Below, one piece after another: positions 18,206 to 29,079 of a stretch of DNA of 64,000 nucleotides. The first letter of the stretch is position 1. Each line of letters begins with the position of its first letter. The notes under the pieces were generated by a model. That model was not told the DNA's origin, did no database searches, and worked only from the letters and a program-made list of their open reading frames with translations. The stretch comes from Rhizobium sp. RU20A (lineage in GTDB: Bacteria > Pseudomonadota > Alphaproteobacteria > Rhizobiales > Rhizobiaceae), in contig NZ_FTMB01000002.1 in the NCBI RefSeq assembly GCF_900155885.1, forward strand, positions 310,001 to 374,000, given 5' to 3'. Made by a program: the position numbers and the translations under genes.

Positions 18206-19833
18206 TGGCGATGCGCCGAACGCTTGTCCTTTTCAGCGTCCTCGCCGTTTCGGCCGGTGCGGCACGCGCCGAGGATGGCCCTCTCGTGCCGCACTTCATC
18301 GACGAGACCCGGCAGGCCGGCATCGACAGCACCTACACCGGCGAGTGGGAATATATGGTCGGCGGCGGCGTGGCTGCCTTCGATTGCAATGGCGACGGAT
18401 TTGACGACCTGCTTCTGCCAGGCGGGGCTGTCCCGGCAAAGTTCTACCAGAACCGCAGTTCGCATGGCAGCCCGCTCTCCTTCGAGCAGAGCCGGAGCGG
18501 CCTGGAGCTCGACGCCGTCACCGGCGCATATCCGCTCGATATCGATGGCGATGGCCATCTGGATGTCGTGCTGCTGCGCTCCGGCGAGAACGTCGCCATG
18601 CGCGGCCTCGGTGGCTGCCGGTTCGAGCGCGCCAATAAGGCCTGGGGTTTCGAGGGCGGCGATGGCTGGTCGACGGCGCTGGCGGCGACGTGGGAAAAGG
18701 GTGCATCCTTCCCGACCATCGCCATCGGCAACTATATCGATCGCTACGAGGATCTTCACCCCTGGGGTTCGTGTACGGACAACTGGCTGCACCGCCCGGC
18801 TGCGGACGGCACGCGACGTTTTGGGCCTCCCATGCCGCTCAAGCCGTCCTATTGCCCGCTCTCCATGCTCTTTACCGACTGGAACCGATCCGGGACGCCG
18901 GCGCTTAGGGTGTCCAACGACCGCGAATACTACAAGGGCGGAGAGGAGCAGCTCTGGCACGTCGAACCCGGCCGGGACCCGGCGCTCTACACGCACCAGG
19001 AAGGCTGGAAGACGCTGAAGATCTGGGGGATGGGCATTGCAAGCACCGACCTCAACGGCGACGGTTTTCCCGAATATTTTCTGACATCCATGGCCGACAA
19101 CAAGCTGCAGACACTGGCCAAGGTCGATCCGGAGGGCACACCCCAACCCGTCTACCGGGACGTGGCGCTCGCCAAGGGCGTCACGGCCCACCGCCCCTAT
19201 ACCGGCGGGGAGACGCGGCCGAGCACGGCCTGGCATGCGCAGTTTGCCGACGTCAACAATGACGGGCGCGCCGATCTTTTCGTTGCCAAGGGCAATGTGT
19301 CGAAGATGCCGGATTTTGCGCTGAAGGACCCCAACAACCTGCTCCTCCAGAAAGGCGACGGGACGTTCTTGGAAAGCGGAGACAAGGCCGGCGTCGCCAG
19401 CATGCTTTCGGGGCGCGGCGCCGCGCTGGTGGATCTCAACCTTGATGGCCTGCTCGACCTCGTCGTCGTCAACCAGTCCGGGCCGGCCGAGCTGTGGCGC
19501 AACGCCACGGAAAGGGCCGGACACTTCGTCGAGATCCGGCTCTCTCAGGACGGGGCGAACCGTGATGCGGTGGGATCATGGATCGAGATCCGGCGCGGCG
19601 ACACGGTCCAACGCCGCGAGGTGACGGTCGGCGGCGGCCATGCCAGCGGCATTTCGGGCTGGCATCATTTCGGTCTCGGCGATGCGACATCCGCCGACAT
19701 CCGCATTCTCTGGCCGGACGGCGGCACCGGAGACTGGCAGGCTATCAAGGCCGATGGTTTCTATTCGGCCATCAAGGGCAAGGATGGCGCCGCCGACAGG
19801 ATCGAGGCCTGGACGTCCACGCCCACGCGATAG
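18205..19833 (+). CDS. CRTAC1-type FG-GAP/VCBS repeat protein with ASPIC/UnbV domain, exported
   Basis: A 542-residue protein with a Sec signal peptide (LVLFSVLAVSAGAARA). It has several FG-GAP/VCBS calcium-loop repeats (DCNGDGFDDLLLPG, DIDGDGHLDVVLL, DLNGDGFPEYFL, DVNNDGRADLFVA, DLNLDGLLDLVVV), predicting a calcium-binding beta-propeller. The C-terminus (about 430-520) matches the ASPIC/UnbV domain of CRTAC1 proteins. ATG 18205 overlaps the haloperoxidase stop codon. FG-GAP/CRTAC1 proteins beside vanadium haloperoxidases suggest a partner or scaffold role outside the cytoplasm, but no function is demonstrated from this sequence. Confidence 0.85.
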   Translation: MAMRRTLVLFSVLAVSAGAARAEDGPLVPHFIDETRQAGIDSTYTGEWEYMVGGGVAAFDCNGDGFDDLLLPGGAVPAKFYQNRSSHGSPLSFEQSRSGLELDAVTGAYPLDIDGDGHLDVVLLRSGENVAMRGLGGCRFERANKAWGFEGGDGWSTALAATWEKGASFPTIAIGNYIDRYEDLHPWGSCTDNWLHRPAADGTRRFGPPMPLKPSYCPLSMLFTDWNRSGTPALRVSNDREYYKGGEEQLWHVEPGRDPALYTHQEGWKTLKIWGMGIASTDLNGDGFPEYFLTSMADNKLQTLAKVDPEGTPQPVYRDVALAKGVTAHRPYTGGETRPSTAWHAQFADVNNDGRADLFVAKGNVSKMPDFALKDPNNLLLQKGDGTFLESGDKAGVASMLSGRGAALVDLNLDGLLDLVVVNQSGPAELWRNATERAGHFVEIRLSQDGANRDAVGSWIEIRRGDTVQRREVTVGGGHASGISGWHHFGLGDATSADIRILWPDGGTGDWQAIKADGFYSAIKGKDGAADRIEAWTSTPTR

Positions 19834-19898
19834 CGCCCTTCCCGTTTATGGCGGTCGCCCTATCTGACGCTCTCCCACGGACACCGGAGTACCCCGTC

Positions 19899-20405
19899 TT
19901 GCGCCAATTCCTGAACCGCCTTCTTGCCCTGCCCCTCCTCATCGCCGCGGCACCTGCCGCCGCCCAGGCACCGGGAAGCGACTTTATCGACGACCGCTCT
20001 TCGGCCGAGCGCGTCATCGTTTCGCTCTACAATGCGGTGAACAGGCAGGAATATCTGCGCGCCTGGAGCTACAATGATCCGCAGACCGCACCGAAGCTCG
20101 AAGAGTTCAAGGCGGGTTACGCCAATACGGTCGAGGTCGTGGTGCGCACCGGCGAAAGCGAGAGCGAAGGCGCCGCCGGCTCGATCCACATCTCCGTTCC
20201 CGTCGCCATCAAGGCGACCGAGAAGGGTGGCAAGGAGACGGTCTATGTCGGCTGCTACCGCCTGACACAGGTGCAGCCTGCCAACCAGGAAGTGCCGCCC
20301 TATCGCCCGATCCAGATCGACACGGGCACGCTGGAGCCGACCGATGCGGCCTTCGACAGCGCGATGGGCACCTGCAGCGCGAAGATCGAGAAGCCGGCGA
20401 ACTGA
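19899..20405 (+). CDS. Small exported protein of unknown function
   Basis: A 168-residue protein with a clear signal peptide (RQFLNRLLALPLLIAAAPAAAQ) and a mature part containing two cysteines (VGCYRL and GTCSAK) that could form a disulfide. TTG 19899 is chosen because it lies about ten bases after CGGAG and starts directly at the signal peptide. ATG 19848 in the same frame would add 17 residues before it. The gene follows the CRTAC1-type gene by 65 bases on the same strand and may belong to that transcript. I do not recognise the family. Confidence 0.7.
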   Translation: MRQFLNRLLALPLLIAAAPAAAQAPGSDFIDDRSSAERVIVSLYNAVNRQEYLRAWSYNDPQTAPKLEEFKAGYANTVEVVVRTGESESEGAAGSIHISVPVAIKATEKGGKETVYVGCYRLTQVQPANQEVPPYRPIQIDTGTLEPTDAAFDSAMGTCSAKIEKPAN

Positions 20406-20426
20406 GCGACGACCGGCAACGGGCGG

Positions 20427-20726
20427 TCAGAAGCCCTGGAACAGGAAATCCGTGGCGGCGACGATGTCGTCGGCACGGCCGGACAGATCGGCGACCGTTT
20501 CACCGATCTCGCGCATGTGTACCGCCGTGAGAAACTCCGTCATCATCACATAGACGCTTCCATTGATGGTGAAGCGTGGATTGAGCCGGCTCACGAGCTT
20601 CGATACGTCTGCGGCGAGAACGAGTGGCGCGACAACCCGCGTTTCAAGGCCGCCGAGGAGATTGGACTGCAGGTCGAGCGCCAGCGTTCCATCTTCACCC
20701 ATACGGTAAACCTGGAAGCGGCGCAT
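20427..20726 (-). CDS. ccdB: CcdB-family toxin
   Basis: A 99-residue protein matching CcdB in length and sequence (RRFQVYR at the start, then LDLQSNLL, TRVVAPLV, and a C-terminal ...DFLFQGF). CcdB poisons DNA gyrase; the C-terminal Trp-Gly-Ile of F-plasmid CcdB, needed for gyrase poisoning, is here Phe-Gln-Gly-Phe, so target and potency are uncertain. Its ATG overlaps the ccdA stop (TGATG), the normal antitoxin-first arrangement. Confidence 0.85.
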   Translation of the reverse strand: MRRFQVYRMGEDGTLALDLQSNLLGGLETRVVAPLVLAADVSKLVSRLNPRFTINGSVYVMMTEFLTAVHMREIGETVADLSGRADDIVAATDFLFQGF

Positions 20727-20959
20727 CAGAACTGACGGTATTTGGCGAGAGGCAATCCATGCTTCTCCACATACTCATTGGCCGCCCTGATAGCGTCCGC
20801 GTTTTCAATCAGCCAGAGCCGTTCCTTCTCCGCCTTGATCGCCCGCGCCAAGCCATCTTCAGCGGCTATCGACGGGTCAATTTTCAGGTCGCGCGCCTCC
20901 ATCAGCAGGCGGCTATCGATCGATACCGTCGCGGACTTGCGTGTTGCATGCACAACCAT
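20726..20959 (-). CDS. ccdA: CcdA-family antitoxin
   Basis: A 77-residue antitoxin: N-terminal ribbon-helix-helix part (KSATVSIDSRLLMEARDL), then a C-terminal CcdB-binding tail (NADAIRAANEYVEKHGLPLAKYRQF) that resembles the neutralising tail of CcdA (NxxFAD...). It precedes and overlaps ccdB and would autoregulate the pair. The module sits on the chromosome next to lepA with no transposon nearby. Confidence 0.85.
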   Translation of the reverse strand: MVVHATRKSATVSIDSRLLMEARDLKIDPSIAAEDGLARAIKAEKERLWLIENADAIRAANEYVEKHGLPLAKYRQF

Positions 20960-21017
20960 CGGAACGCCTCCTTCTGCTACGCTCCGATGATAGACTCAGC
21001 CACCGGCACAGAAAAGC

Positions 21018-22844
<1,827 letters not shown>

Positions 22845-22911
22845 GGCTCGCGCATATAGCAGTGCCCCCGCCTGTGGCAAAGCGGGAAATGCAGGCTTTG
22901 CAGCGGTTCCC

Positions 22912-24063
22912 TCAGTCCGGACGCTTCTGCAGGCGGTAGATGATGAAGACCGCGTAGAGGAAGGCAACGCCAAGGGCGGCGTAGAGGAAGGTCTGCGGCC
23001 CGAGGCTGGGCGTCAGAACGGTCACGGCCAGCGGCACCAGTGTTGCCGCAACCGACCAGGCAATCAGCAGCGTGGACGTCAATGGCACGAATTTGTCAGG
23101 CTCGGTGCGGTCGTTGGCATGGGCATTGGCGATCGAATAGATCGACTCGACAGCGCCGGCCAGAAGCGCGAAGACGGCGGCGAGAAGAATGAAATTGGAG
23201 AGAGAGACGCCGAAAGTGCCCATGCCGGCGACGAGGATGAGAACCAGCGTGCCGAGCAGCACCTGCCTTCGGTCGAAACTGTCGGAGAGCATGCCCAGCG
23301 GAAGCTGCACGAAGAGCAGACCGAACTGCATGAGGAACATCAGAAGCGCCACCTGATCCTGGCTGGCGCCGGAGCTTGCGGCGTAGATCGGCGTGAAGCC
23401 CTGCACCACCATGGAGAGGCCGCCGGCGGCCATGACACCGGCAAGCGCGACGGGCGCATTCTTCCAGACCATTGGAAAATCAATGGAAACGCCGGCCGGC
23501 GGCGGTGGATTGGGCAGGCGCGTCAGGCCGATCGGCAGCAAAGCAAAGGCGGTGAAGAGGATGGTGATGATCGGCGCCATATTGCCTTCAGCCGGCACGA
23601 GCGCGAAGCACCAGGCACCGAGGCCGAGCCCCAGAATATAGGCCATGTAGAAGACCGACATGATCCGGCCGCGCCAGGCGTTTTCGGATGCACTGTTCAG
23701 CCAGCTCTGGGTGATGACAAAATTCATGTTGCCGGCAGCGCCATAGAGGCCGCGCGCGATGATCCACAGGATGGGATGAACGCCGGCTGCCACCAGCACC
23801 GCGGCGATGATGACGATTGCCATGGAACAGGAAAACGCCCGGGCATGGCCGACGCGGCGGATGATGGGACCGGCAAGCAGGCAGCCGACGAGACCGCCGA
23901 AAGCGACAGCGGTGATGGCCGCACCGGCAGCCCAGGACTGCGCGCCGGTTTGCGCCAGCACGAAAGGCACGTAGGCGAACATCATGCCATTGCCGAGCGC
24001 GACGCAGACCATTGAAAGAATGATGCCGGCGACCGGAACATAGGTCGAGAAATGGGTTTTCAT
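22912..24063 (-). CDS. MFS transporter
   Basis: A 383-residue major facilitator with about 12 hydrophobic segments. The signature between the second and third spans is [14 protein letters not shown], and [18 protein letters not shown] sits at the equivalent place in the second half. The sequence resembles the YcaD/sugar-efflux-like group; the substrate is unknown. The gene is divergent from the XRE-cupin regulator at 24217, separated by about 150 bases that must hold both promoters. That regulator could control it. Confidence 0.85.
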   Translation of the reverse strand: MKTHFSTYVPVAGIILSMVCVALGNGMMFAYVPFVLAQTGAQSWAAGAAITAVAFGGLVGCLLAGPIIRRVGHARAFSCSMAIVIIAAVLVAAGVHPILWIIARGLYGAAGNMNFVITQSWLNSASENAWRGRIMSVFYMAYILGLGLGAWCFALVPAEGNMAPIITILFTAFALLPIGLTRLPNPPPPAGVSIDFPMVWKNAPVALAGVMAAGGLSMVVQGFTPIYAASSGASQDQVALLMFLMQFGLLFVQLPLGMLSDSFDRRQVLLGTLVLILVAGMGTFGVSLSNFILLAAVFALLAGAVESIYSIANAHANDRTEPDKFVPLTSTLLIAWSVAATLVPLAVTVLTPSLGPQTFLYAALGVAFLYAVFIIYRLQKRPD

Positions 24064-24216
24064 GCGGGGCCCTCGCCCTCCCCCGGCGAATCAGCTCTCT
24101 CGCAACACTATCCGCATCTTAAGTTGTATGCCCGCTGAGATCGCGTCTCAGCAGCGCATTTTCGATCCATTTTCGGGTGCCTTGACTCCATTATGCGGGA
24201 GGTATTTTCTATTAAA

Positions 24217-24798
24217 ATGGAAAATGTTGAAGACCCGATGGACACGGCCATTGGCACACGGCTCAAATCGCTGCGCAGCGAAAGCGGCCTGACGCTCGAT
24301 GCGCTGGCGGCGCAGTCGGGTGTCAGCCGCGCCATGATCTCGCGCATCGAGCGCGGCGAGGCGAGCCCGACGGCGCAACTGCTGGCGCGCCTGTGCAGCG
24401 CGCTCGGCACTACGCTGTCGCGCTTCTTTGCTTTTCAGCAGGATACCACCGCCTCGCCGCTGCGGCGCCGCGACGCGCAGCCGGTATGGCGCGACCCTCA
24501 GACCGGCTATCTGCGGCGGCAGGTTTCGACCGAGGCGGGTGGCTCTGCGATCGATCTGGTGGAGGTGATCTTTCCGCCGGGCGCGCGCGTGTCCTTCGAC
24601 CGGCAGCCGGCCGATGCCGGCGTCACGCAGCATATCTGGCTGATCGAGGGCCGGCTGGAGATGACGGCGGACGGCACGGTCCATGCCATGGAGCCCGGCG
24701 ACTGCCTGTTCATGCGGCTTTGCGAGCCGCATGCCTTTCACAATCCGCACACGATGCCGGCCCGCTACATCGTCGTGCTGAACCGCAAACCGGGCTGA
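24217..24798 (+). CDS. XRE-family regulator with C-terminal cupin sensor domain
   Basis: A 193-residue protein: an N-terminal Xre helix-turn-helix (RLKSLRSESGLTLDALAAQSGVSRAMISRIERGEASPTAQLLARL) and a cupin domain (about 90-190, with GARVSFDR, HIWLIEGRLEM and EPGDCLFM). Such regulators sense small molecules and often control the adjacent gene. ATG 24217 is taken; 24193 and 24238 are alternative starts, and GGGAGG at 24197-24202 would serve the first choice with a rather long spacing. An AT-rich inverted repeat (ATTTTC...GAAAAT, about 24204-24225) at the start may be an autoregulatory operator. A GNAT gene follows by 17 bases. Confidence 0.85.
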   Translation: MENVEDPMDTAIGTRLKSLRSESGLTLDALAAQSGVSRAMISRIERGEASPTAQLLARLCSALGTTLSRFFAFQQDTTASPLRRRDAQPVWRDPQTGYLRRQVSTEAGGSAIDLVEVIFPPGARVSFDRQPADAGVTQHIWLIEGRLEMTADGTVHAMEPGDCLFMRLCEPHAFHNPHTMPARYIVVLNRKPG

Positions 24799-24815
24799 CG
24801 CGAGAGGACCCATCG

Positions 24816-25367
24816 ATGACCCGACCTGCCAGCCCTGCCCCCGGAGACATCCTTGTCGAGCGCTTGAACGCAGAGGGCGCGCGCGCGGCCATGCCCGCCC
24901 TTTGCGATATCCTCTCCGATTGCGTCGAGGGCGGTGCGTCGCTCGGCTTCATGACGCCCTTTCCGCCGGATGCGGCGCTGCCCTTCTGGGAGGGCGTTGC
25001 GGAGGCGGTCGAGGAGGATGCGGTGGCGCTGATCGCGGCGCGCATCGGCGGAGAGATCGTCGGCACCGTGCAGGTGGGCCTGAAGATGCCGCCCAACCAG
25101 CCACACCGGGCCGACATCAAGAAACTGCTTGTCCATCGCAGCGCGCGCGGCCTTGGCCTTGCCCGGCGCGTGATGGACTTTGCCGAGCAAACGGCGCTTT
25201 GTCATGGCAAGACCGTTCTCGTGCTTGACACGGCCACCGGCGAGCCGGCCGAGGCCATTTACGGGCGGCTGGGGTGGATCCGCGTCGGCGTCATTCCGCA
25301 TTACGCTCTGATGCCGGACGGGCGCTCCTGCGACACCACGTTCTTCTACAAGCATCTCGGTGCGTAG
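24816..25367 (+). CDS. GNAT-family N-acetyltransferase
   Basis: A 183-residue acetyltransferase. The acetyl-CoA motif is IKKLLVHRSARGLGLARRVMDFAE (an R-G-x-G-x-A variant of the Q/R-x-x-G-x-G/A loop), followed by VLDTATGEPAEAIYGRLGW and a C-terminal FFYKHL. It probably acetylates a small molecule, but the substrate is unknown. It lies 17 bases after the XRE-cupin gene, so the two form a regulator-enzyme operon. Confidence 0.85.
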   Translation: MTRPASPAPGDILVERLNAEGARAAMPALCDILSDCVEGGASLGFMTPFPPDAALPFWEGVAEAVEEDAVALIAARIGGEIVGTVQVGLKMPPNQPHRADIKKLLVHRSARGLGLARRVMDFAEQTALCHGKTVLVLDTATGEPAEAIYGRLGWIRVGVIPHYALMPDGRSCDTTFFYKHLGA

Positions 25368-25572
25368 GGATCTTTCGATGCGCTGCGTCGGGGTCGGCAC
25401 CCTGCGGTTTGACAGGAAGAGGCGCGTTCGAGGCAGGCGTGCCGAGCAGGATCAAAAGGCACCAAAGATGATCGCTCTGCGCCCCGTTTGCGGCCACTCC
25501 CCCCTTTGCGCCGCCCCCGCCCCTTCGTAAACTGACCGTCCGGCGCAGGGGTGCGCCGCAGAGGGAGAAACC

Positions 25573-25965
25573 ATGCCAATACGAACCATCACTGTCGCAT
25601 CAGCCTTTGCCCGTCGCGTGACCATGGCGCTCGTGCTTTCCGGCTTTGCGGCCGGCGCGGCGGGGGCCGCCGACGTGACCTTCATGATGCGCAACAGCCA
25701 TCCGAATGCGCTGGAGGTCGAACTCTACAGCCAGGACCGCGACCATGTCTGGCCGGGCAATGGCGAGGTCTATTATCTCGACGATGGCGAGACCAAGCAG
25801 ATTCCGCTCTCCTGCGACGAGGGCGAAAAGATCTGCTACGGCGCGTGGATTTCGGGTGACAAGGGCACCTATTGGGGCACCGGACCGGACAATGCCGAGC
25901 GCTGCGAGGATTGCTGCTACACCTGCACGGGCGGCGAGACCGAAACGATCGAACTCGTGGAATAA
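25573..25965 (+). CDS. Small exported cysteine-rich protein
   Basis: A 130-residue protein with a signal peptide (RRVTMALVLSGFAAGAAGAA). The mature part has six cysteines, four clustered near the end (RCEDCCYTCTGG), which could form disulfides or bind metal. It also contains a beta-rich segment starting VTFMMRNSH. The start has a GAGGGAG ribosome-binding site. No family is recognised beyond resemblance to uncharacterised rhizobial secreted proteins. Confidence 0.7.
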   Translation: MPIRTITVASAFARRVTMALVLSGFAAGAAGAADVTFMMRNSHPNALEVELYSQDRDHVWPGNGEVYYLDDGETKQIPLSCDEGEKICYGAWISGDKGTYWGTGPDNAERCEDCCYTCTGGETETIELVE

Positions 25966-26107
25966 GGCACAAGCAACGACCATGGGCGCCTGACAGCCCG
26001 AGAGGCGAACGCCGCGTCGTTGACCTTGCGCAAGGCGGCGGCGGCGCGGCCGATGCTATCGAACGTCATCCTGCCACCACTGGCCCTGAGAAGGGGCCGG
26101 TTTTTCG

Positions 26108-26710
26108 ATGACTGTCGCCATGAGCCTTGCCGCCTTTTGCCTCGCCGTTCTTCTCCTCCTGGCAACGCCCGGACCGACCAACACGATGCTGGCCCTGGCC
26201 GGCGCGGAGAGACAGTTGGGCGCAGCGCTTCGGCTCTTGCCGATCGAGCTTTGCGGCTATCTCGCCGTCGTTGTGCCACTGAGCCTGCTTGCGCCGCTGA
26301 TCGGCGATCATCATCCGGTGGCAGCATTGCTTTTGAAGGGCGGGGCCGCCCTTTGGCTGCTCGTCATCGGCCTTCGCCTCTGGCTTTCGGGCCGCCCGGG
26401 GCAGGAACCGCTGCACGGCATCACCGCCCGCACGCTCTTCCTCACCACGCTCCTCAATCCCAAGGGTCTGATGTTCGGTCTCGTGCTCGTGCCGGACGGG
26501 ACGCCGGAAGGCCGCATCATGAGGCTTTTTCTCTTGGCCCTGATGGTCGTCTCGGTCGGTGCGCTATGGGTTTTTGTGGGGCGCAAGCTCAGCCATTTCG
26601 GTGCGGCGACCATGCGCCCGCATCTCCTGCGGCGCGGGGCGGCTGTCGCACTCTTCGCCTTTTCCGCAACGCTGGCAGGATCGGCGCTTGCCACCGGATT
26701 TTCCTCCTAG
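26108..26710 (+). CDS. LysE-family translocator
   Basis: A 200-residue membrane protein with about six hydrophobic segments. The N-terminal motif LATPGPTNTMLALAGAERQLGAAL is the LysE/RhtB signature (usually PGPN; here PGPT). It probably exports an amino acid or derivative; the substrate is not evident. It is followed on the same strand by an S24 regulator with its own AT-rich upstream stretch. Confidence 0.85.
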   Translation: MTVAMSLAAFCLAVLLLLATPGPTNTMLALAGAERQLGAALRLLPIELCGYLAVVVPLSLLAPLIGDHHPVAALLLKGGAALWLLVIGLRLWLSGRPGQEPLHGITARTLFLTTLLNPKGLMFGLVLVPDGTPEGRIMRLFLLALMVVSVGALWVFVGRKLSHFGAATMRPHLLRRGAAVALFAFSATLAGSALATGFSS

Positions 26711-26841
26711 CCGCACCACAGAATCAGCACAGAAATGCAGGATTATTTTCCTCAACTGCTTTACTCCTGCGTCCCCATGCTTTAATTTCCCGCATCGCCG
26801 GGCGTTTGGAGATGCCCGCAATATCTGGCCGGAAAACGACG

Positions 26842-27507
26842 ATGTTCTCACATGATGCGATCTGGCGCGCCCTCGACGCGCTTGCCGAGCGGCATCGTCT
26901 GTCGCCGTCGGGGCTTGCCCGGCGGGCCGGCCTTGACCCGACGACCTTCAATAAATCGAAGCGGCAATCGACGGATGGGCGCGAGCGCTGGCCATCGACG
27001 GAATCGATCGCCAAGGTTCTGGATGCAACCGGCTCGACGATCGAGCAGTTTCTGGAGCTTCTGAGGCCAGGACGCCCGCCGGGGAGCCTGCCGGAGGGCA
27101 ATTTCCCTCCGCAGCCGGGCTCCATCCCGCTGCTCGGCTTTGCGCAGGCGGGCGCCGGCGGCTTCTTCGATGATGGCGGCTTCCCGGCCGGCCAGGGCTG
27201 GGACATGGTGGAGTTTCCGGCCGGCCCCGGGCGCACCGGCGGGGTCTACGCGCTGGAAATCCAGGGCGACAGCATGATGCCGCTCTACCGGGACGGCGAC
27301 GTGCTGATCGTCGATCCCGGTGCGCAGGTGCGGCGCGGCGACCGCGTCGTCGTCAAGACGCGCGACGGCGAGGTGATGGCAAAAGTGCTGGCCCGCCAGA
27401 CCCTGCGCGGCATCGAACTGCTCTCGCTCAATCCCAACCACCCCAACCGCACATTCGAGAGCGGGGACATCGATTGGATCGCCCGGATCATTTGGGCAAG
27501 CCAGTAG
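26842..27507 (+). CDS. Helix-turn-helix regulator with S24 (LexA/CI-like) peptidase domain
   Basis: A 221-residue protein: an N-terminal HTH (about 1-65, LARRAGLDPTTFNKSKR) and a C-terminal LexA-like S24 domain. The cleavage-site-like AQAG-AGG lies near residue 101, the catalytic Ser in GDSMMPLY and the Lys in RVVVKTRDGEVMAK. Proteins of this plan are self-cleaving repressors triggered by DNA damage or signals. ATG 26842 is chosen because the codons upstream overlap lysE. The thermonuclease-like gene begins 11 bases downstream, implying one transcript. Whether it self-cleaves is inferred. Confidence 0.85.
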   Translation: MFSHDAIWRALDALAERHRLSPSGLARRAGLDPTTFNKSKRQSTDGRERWPSTESIAKVLDATGSTIEQFLELLRPGRPPGSLPEGNFPPQPGSIPLLGFAQAGAGGFFDDGGFPAGQGWDMVEFPAGPGRTGGVYALEIQGDSMMPLYRDGDVLIVDPGAQVRRGDRVVVKTRDGEVMAKVLARQTLRGIELLSLNPNHPNRTFESGDIDWIARIIWASQ

Positions 27508-27518
27508 GAGACGATGGC

Positions 27519-28448
27519 ATGCAGGGCCGGCTTTTTTCGCTTCTCGGCGCCGCCATCGCGCTTGGCGTGTGGTTTGCCGTTCTCTCCGGCGGTGCGGCCG
27601 CCATCCGGGGGCGCGACAGCCAGCCGGCAGCCGGTTTCCAGCTGGAAACGCCCGACATGACGCTGGACATCCCGGGGGAAGCGGAACTGACGGAGACGGA
27701 CGAAATGGTGCCGTCCTTCCCGAATGCCGGAGAGACACCGGCCACCAGCCCCTCGGTCACGCCGGGAACGCCACTCGAAACGCCCGGCAGCGATGGCGCC
27801 AACGCCGCGCCCGCCGCCAGCGACAACGGCACGCCCGTGGCTGCCGTGCGCACCGTGGATCCAGCCGGTTTTTCCCTGCCCGCCGATGTGCAGGGTAAGC
27901 CATTGGAACGGCTACCGGCCCTGACGCCCGACACCCAGCAGACGGAAAGCAAGCCCCGCAGCCTCGTCCTGCGCCGTCCCGTCGTTCTGGCCGCCGGGCA
28001 TATACGGTTTGGGGCCCGCGAAATCCGCCTTGCAGGGATCGACGGCCTTGATGACGACCGTCGCTGCGACAGCGCCGGCGGCACCTGGGATTGCGGCAAG
28101 GCGGCCAAGCTCGCCTTTCGCAACTATTTGAGGGCGCGAGCCATGGTCTGCAGCGTGCCGCGCGCGGAATGGACCGGTTCCATCGAGGCAAGCTGCACCG
28201 TCGCGGGCGAGGATCCCGCCCGCTGGCTGGCCGAACAGGGCTGGGCGGAAGCGGCGGCCGGCTCCACCTATGCGGCGCTCACCGATTCGGCCCGCCGGAA
28301 GGGCCTCGGCCTTTTTGCCACGACACCGCCGCAAGATAAGCCCGCTGATCTGCCCGGCCCCGTCGCCGATGTGGCCACAACGCCGGAGCTGACCGAACCG
28401 CTGGACGCCCTGCCGCTGGCCGGGGCCGCCGCGACGGCAGAGCAGTAG
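27519..28448 (+). CDS. Exported or membrane-anchored thermonuclease-like (SNase-fold) protein, probably inactive
   Basis: A 309-residue protein with an N-terminal signal or anchor (LFSLLGAAIALGVWFAVLSGGAAA), a long Pro/Thr/Ala-rich linker (about 30-150) and an SNase-like domain (about 150-265, GHIRFGAREIRLAGIDGLDD...WDCGKAA). In staphylococcal nuclease the catalytic residues are Arg35, Glu43 and Arg87. The IRLAGID Arg and Asp are present, but the usual A-P-E becomes G-L-D and no YGR motif follows, so catalysis is doubtful. Four cysteines in the domain suggest disulfides. RBS AGGAG precedes the ATG. Confidence 0.75.
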   Translation: MQGRLFSLLGAAIALGVWFAVLSGGAAAIRGRDSQPAAGFQLETPDMTLDIPGEAELTETDEMVPSFPNAGETPATSPSVTPGTPLETPGSDGANAAPAASDNGTPVAAVRTVDPAGFSLPADVQGKPLERLPALTPDTQQTESKPRSLVLRRPVVLAAGHIRFGAREIRLAGIDGLDDDRRCDSAGGTWDCGKAAKLAFRNYLRARAMVCSVPRAEWTGSIEASCTVAGEDPARWLAEQGWAEAAAGSTYAALTDSARRKGLGLFATTPPQDKPADLPGPVADVATTPELTEPLDALPLAGAAATAEQ

Positions 28449-28663
28449 GCTTACGACAAGGCGGCGGCCCCTGACGCCCTGCGCCCCATCTTGCACCGCC
28501 GGCGGGGCCAACGCACGGCCTTGCAACCGGCTTTCTCGCCACCCAAATGATCGCGGCGCGGGCGCTGTCAGGCCACGCGCGCTTGGGGGACCATACCGCC
28601 CCTTGCCACCTTAAATCCCCGCCTGCCCTCTTGCGGCCGGCCCACCACTTACGGACCCTTTTC

Positions 28664-29074
28664 ATGCCCACCCGTCTCGATACCCATGATGCCCTGATCT
28701 ATGCGATGGTGACCATGTCGGCCGTGGATGCCAGCATCAGCGATGCGGAACTTTCGCGCATCGGGCGGCTTGCCCAGTCGCTGCCGGTCTTCGACGGCTT
28801 CGACACCGAGCGGCTCGTCGCCATCGCGCGGGAGTGCACGTTGATGCTCTCCGGTCCTGAAGGGCTGGACATCGTGCTGGAGGTGATCCGCGAGGCATTG
28901 CCGTCGCGGCTTGCCGATACGGCCTATGCGCTGGCCGTGGAAGTCGCGGCTGCCGACCTTGCCATTCGCGGCGAGGAAATCCGCTTTCTGCAGTTGCTGC
29001 GGGACCGGCTCGGTCTCGACAAGCTGACCTGTGCGGCCATCGAGCGCGGCGCCATGGCGCGCTTTCGTCGCTGA
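28664..29074 (+). CDS. TerB-family (tellurite resistance B-like) protein
   Basis: A 136-residue, all-helical protein of the TerB type (ALIYAMVTMSAVDASISDAELSRIGRL, with the paired acidic metal-site region; second half EVAAADLAIRGEEIRFLQLLRDRLGL). TerB-like proteins occur with membrane-stress and metal-response systems; this one stands alone without other ter genes. The 215 bases upstream hold no recognised element. It converges on the solute-binding protein gene five bases away. Confidence 0.8.
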   Translation: MPTRLDTHDALIYAMVTMSAVDASISDAELSRIGRLAQSLPVFDGFDTERLVAIARECTLMLSGPEGLDIVLEVIREALPSRLADTAYALAVEVAAADLAIRGEEIRFLQLLRDRLGLDKLTCAAIERGAMARFRR

Positions 29075-29079
29075 CCGGT

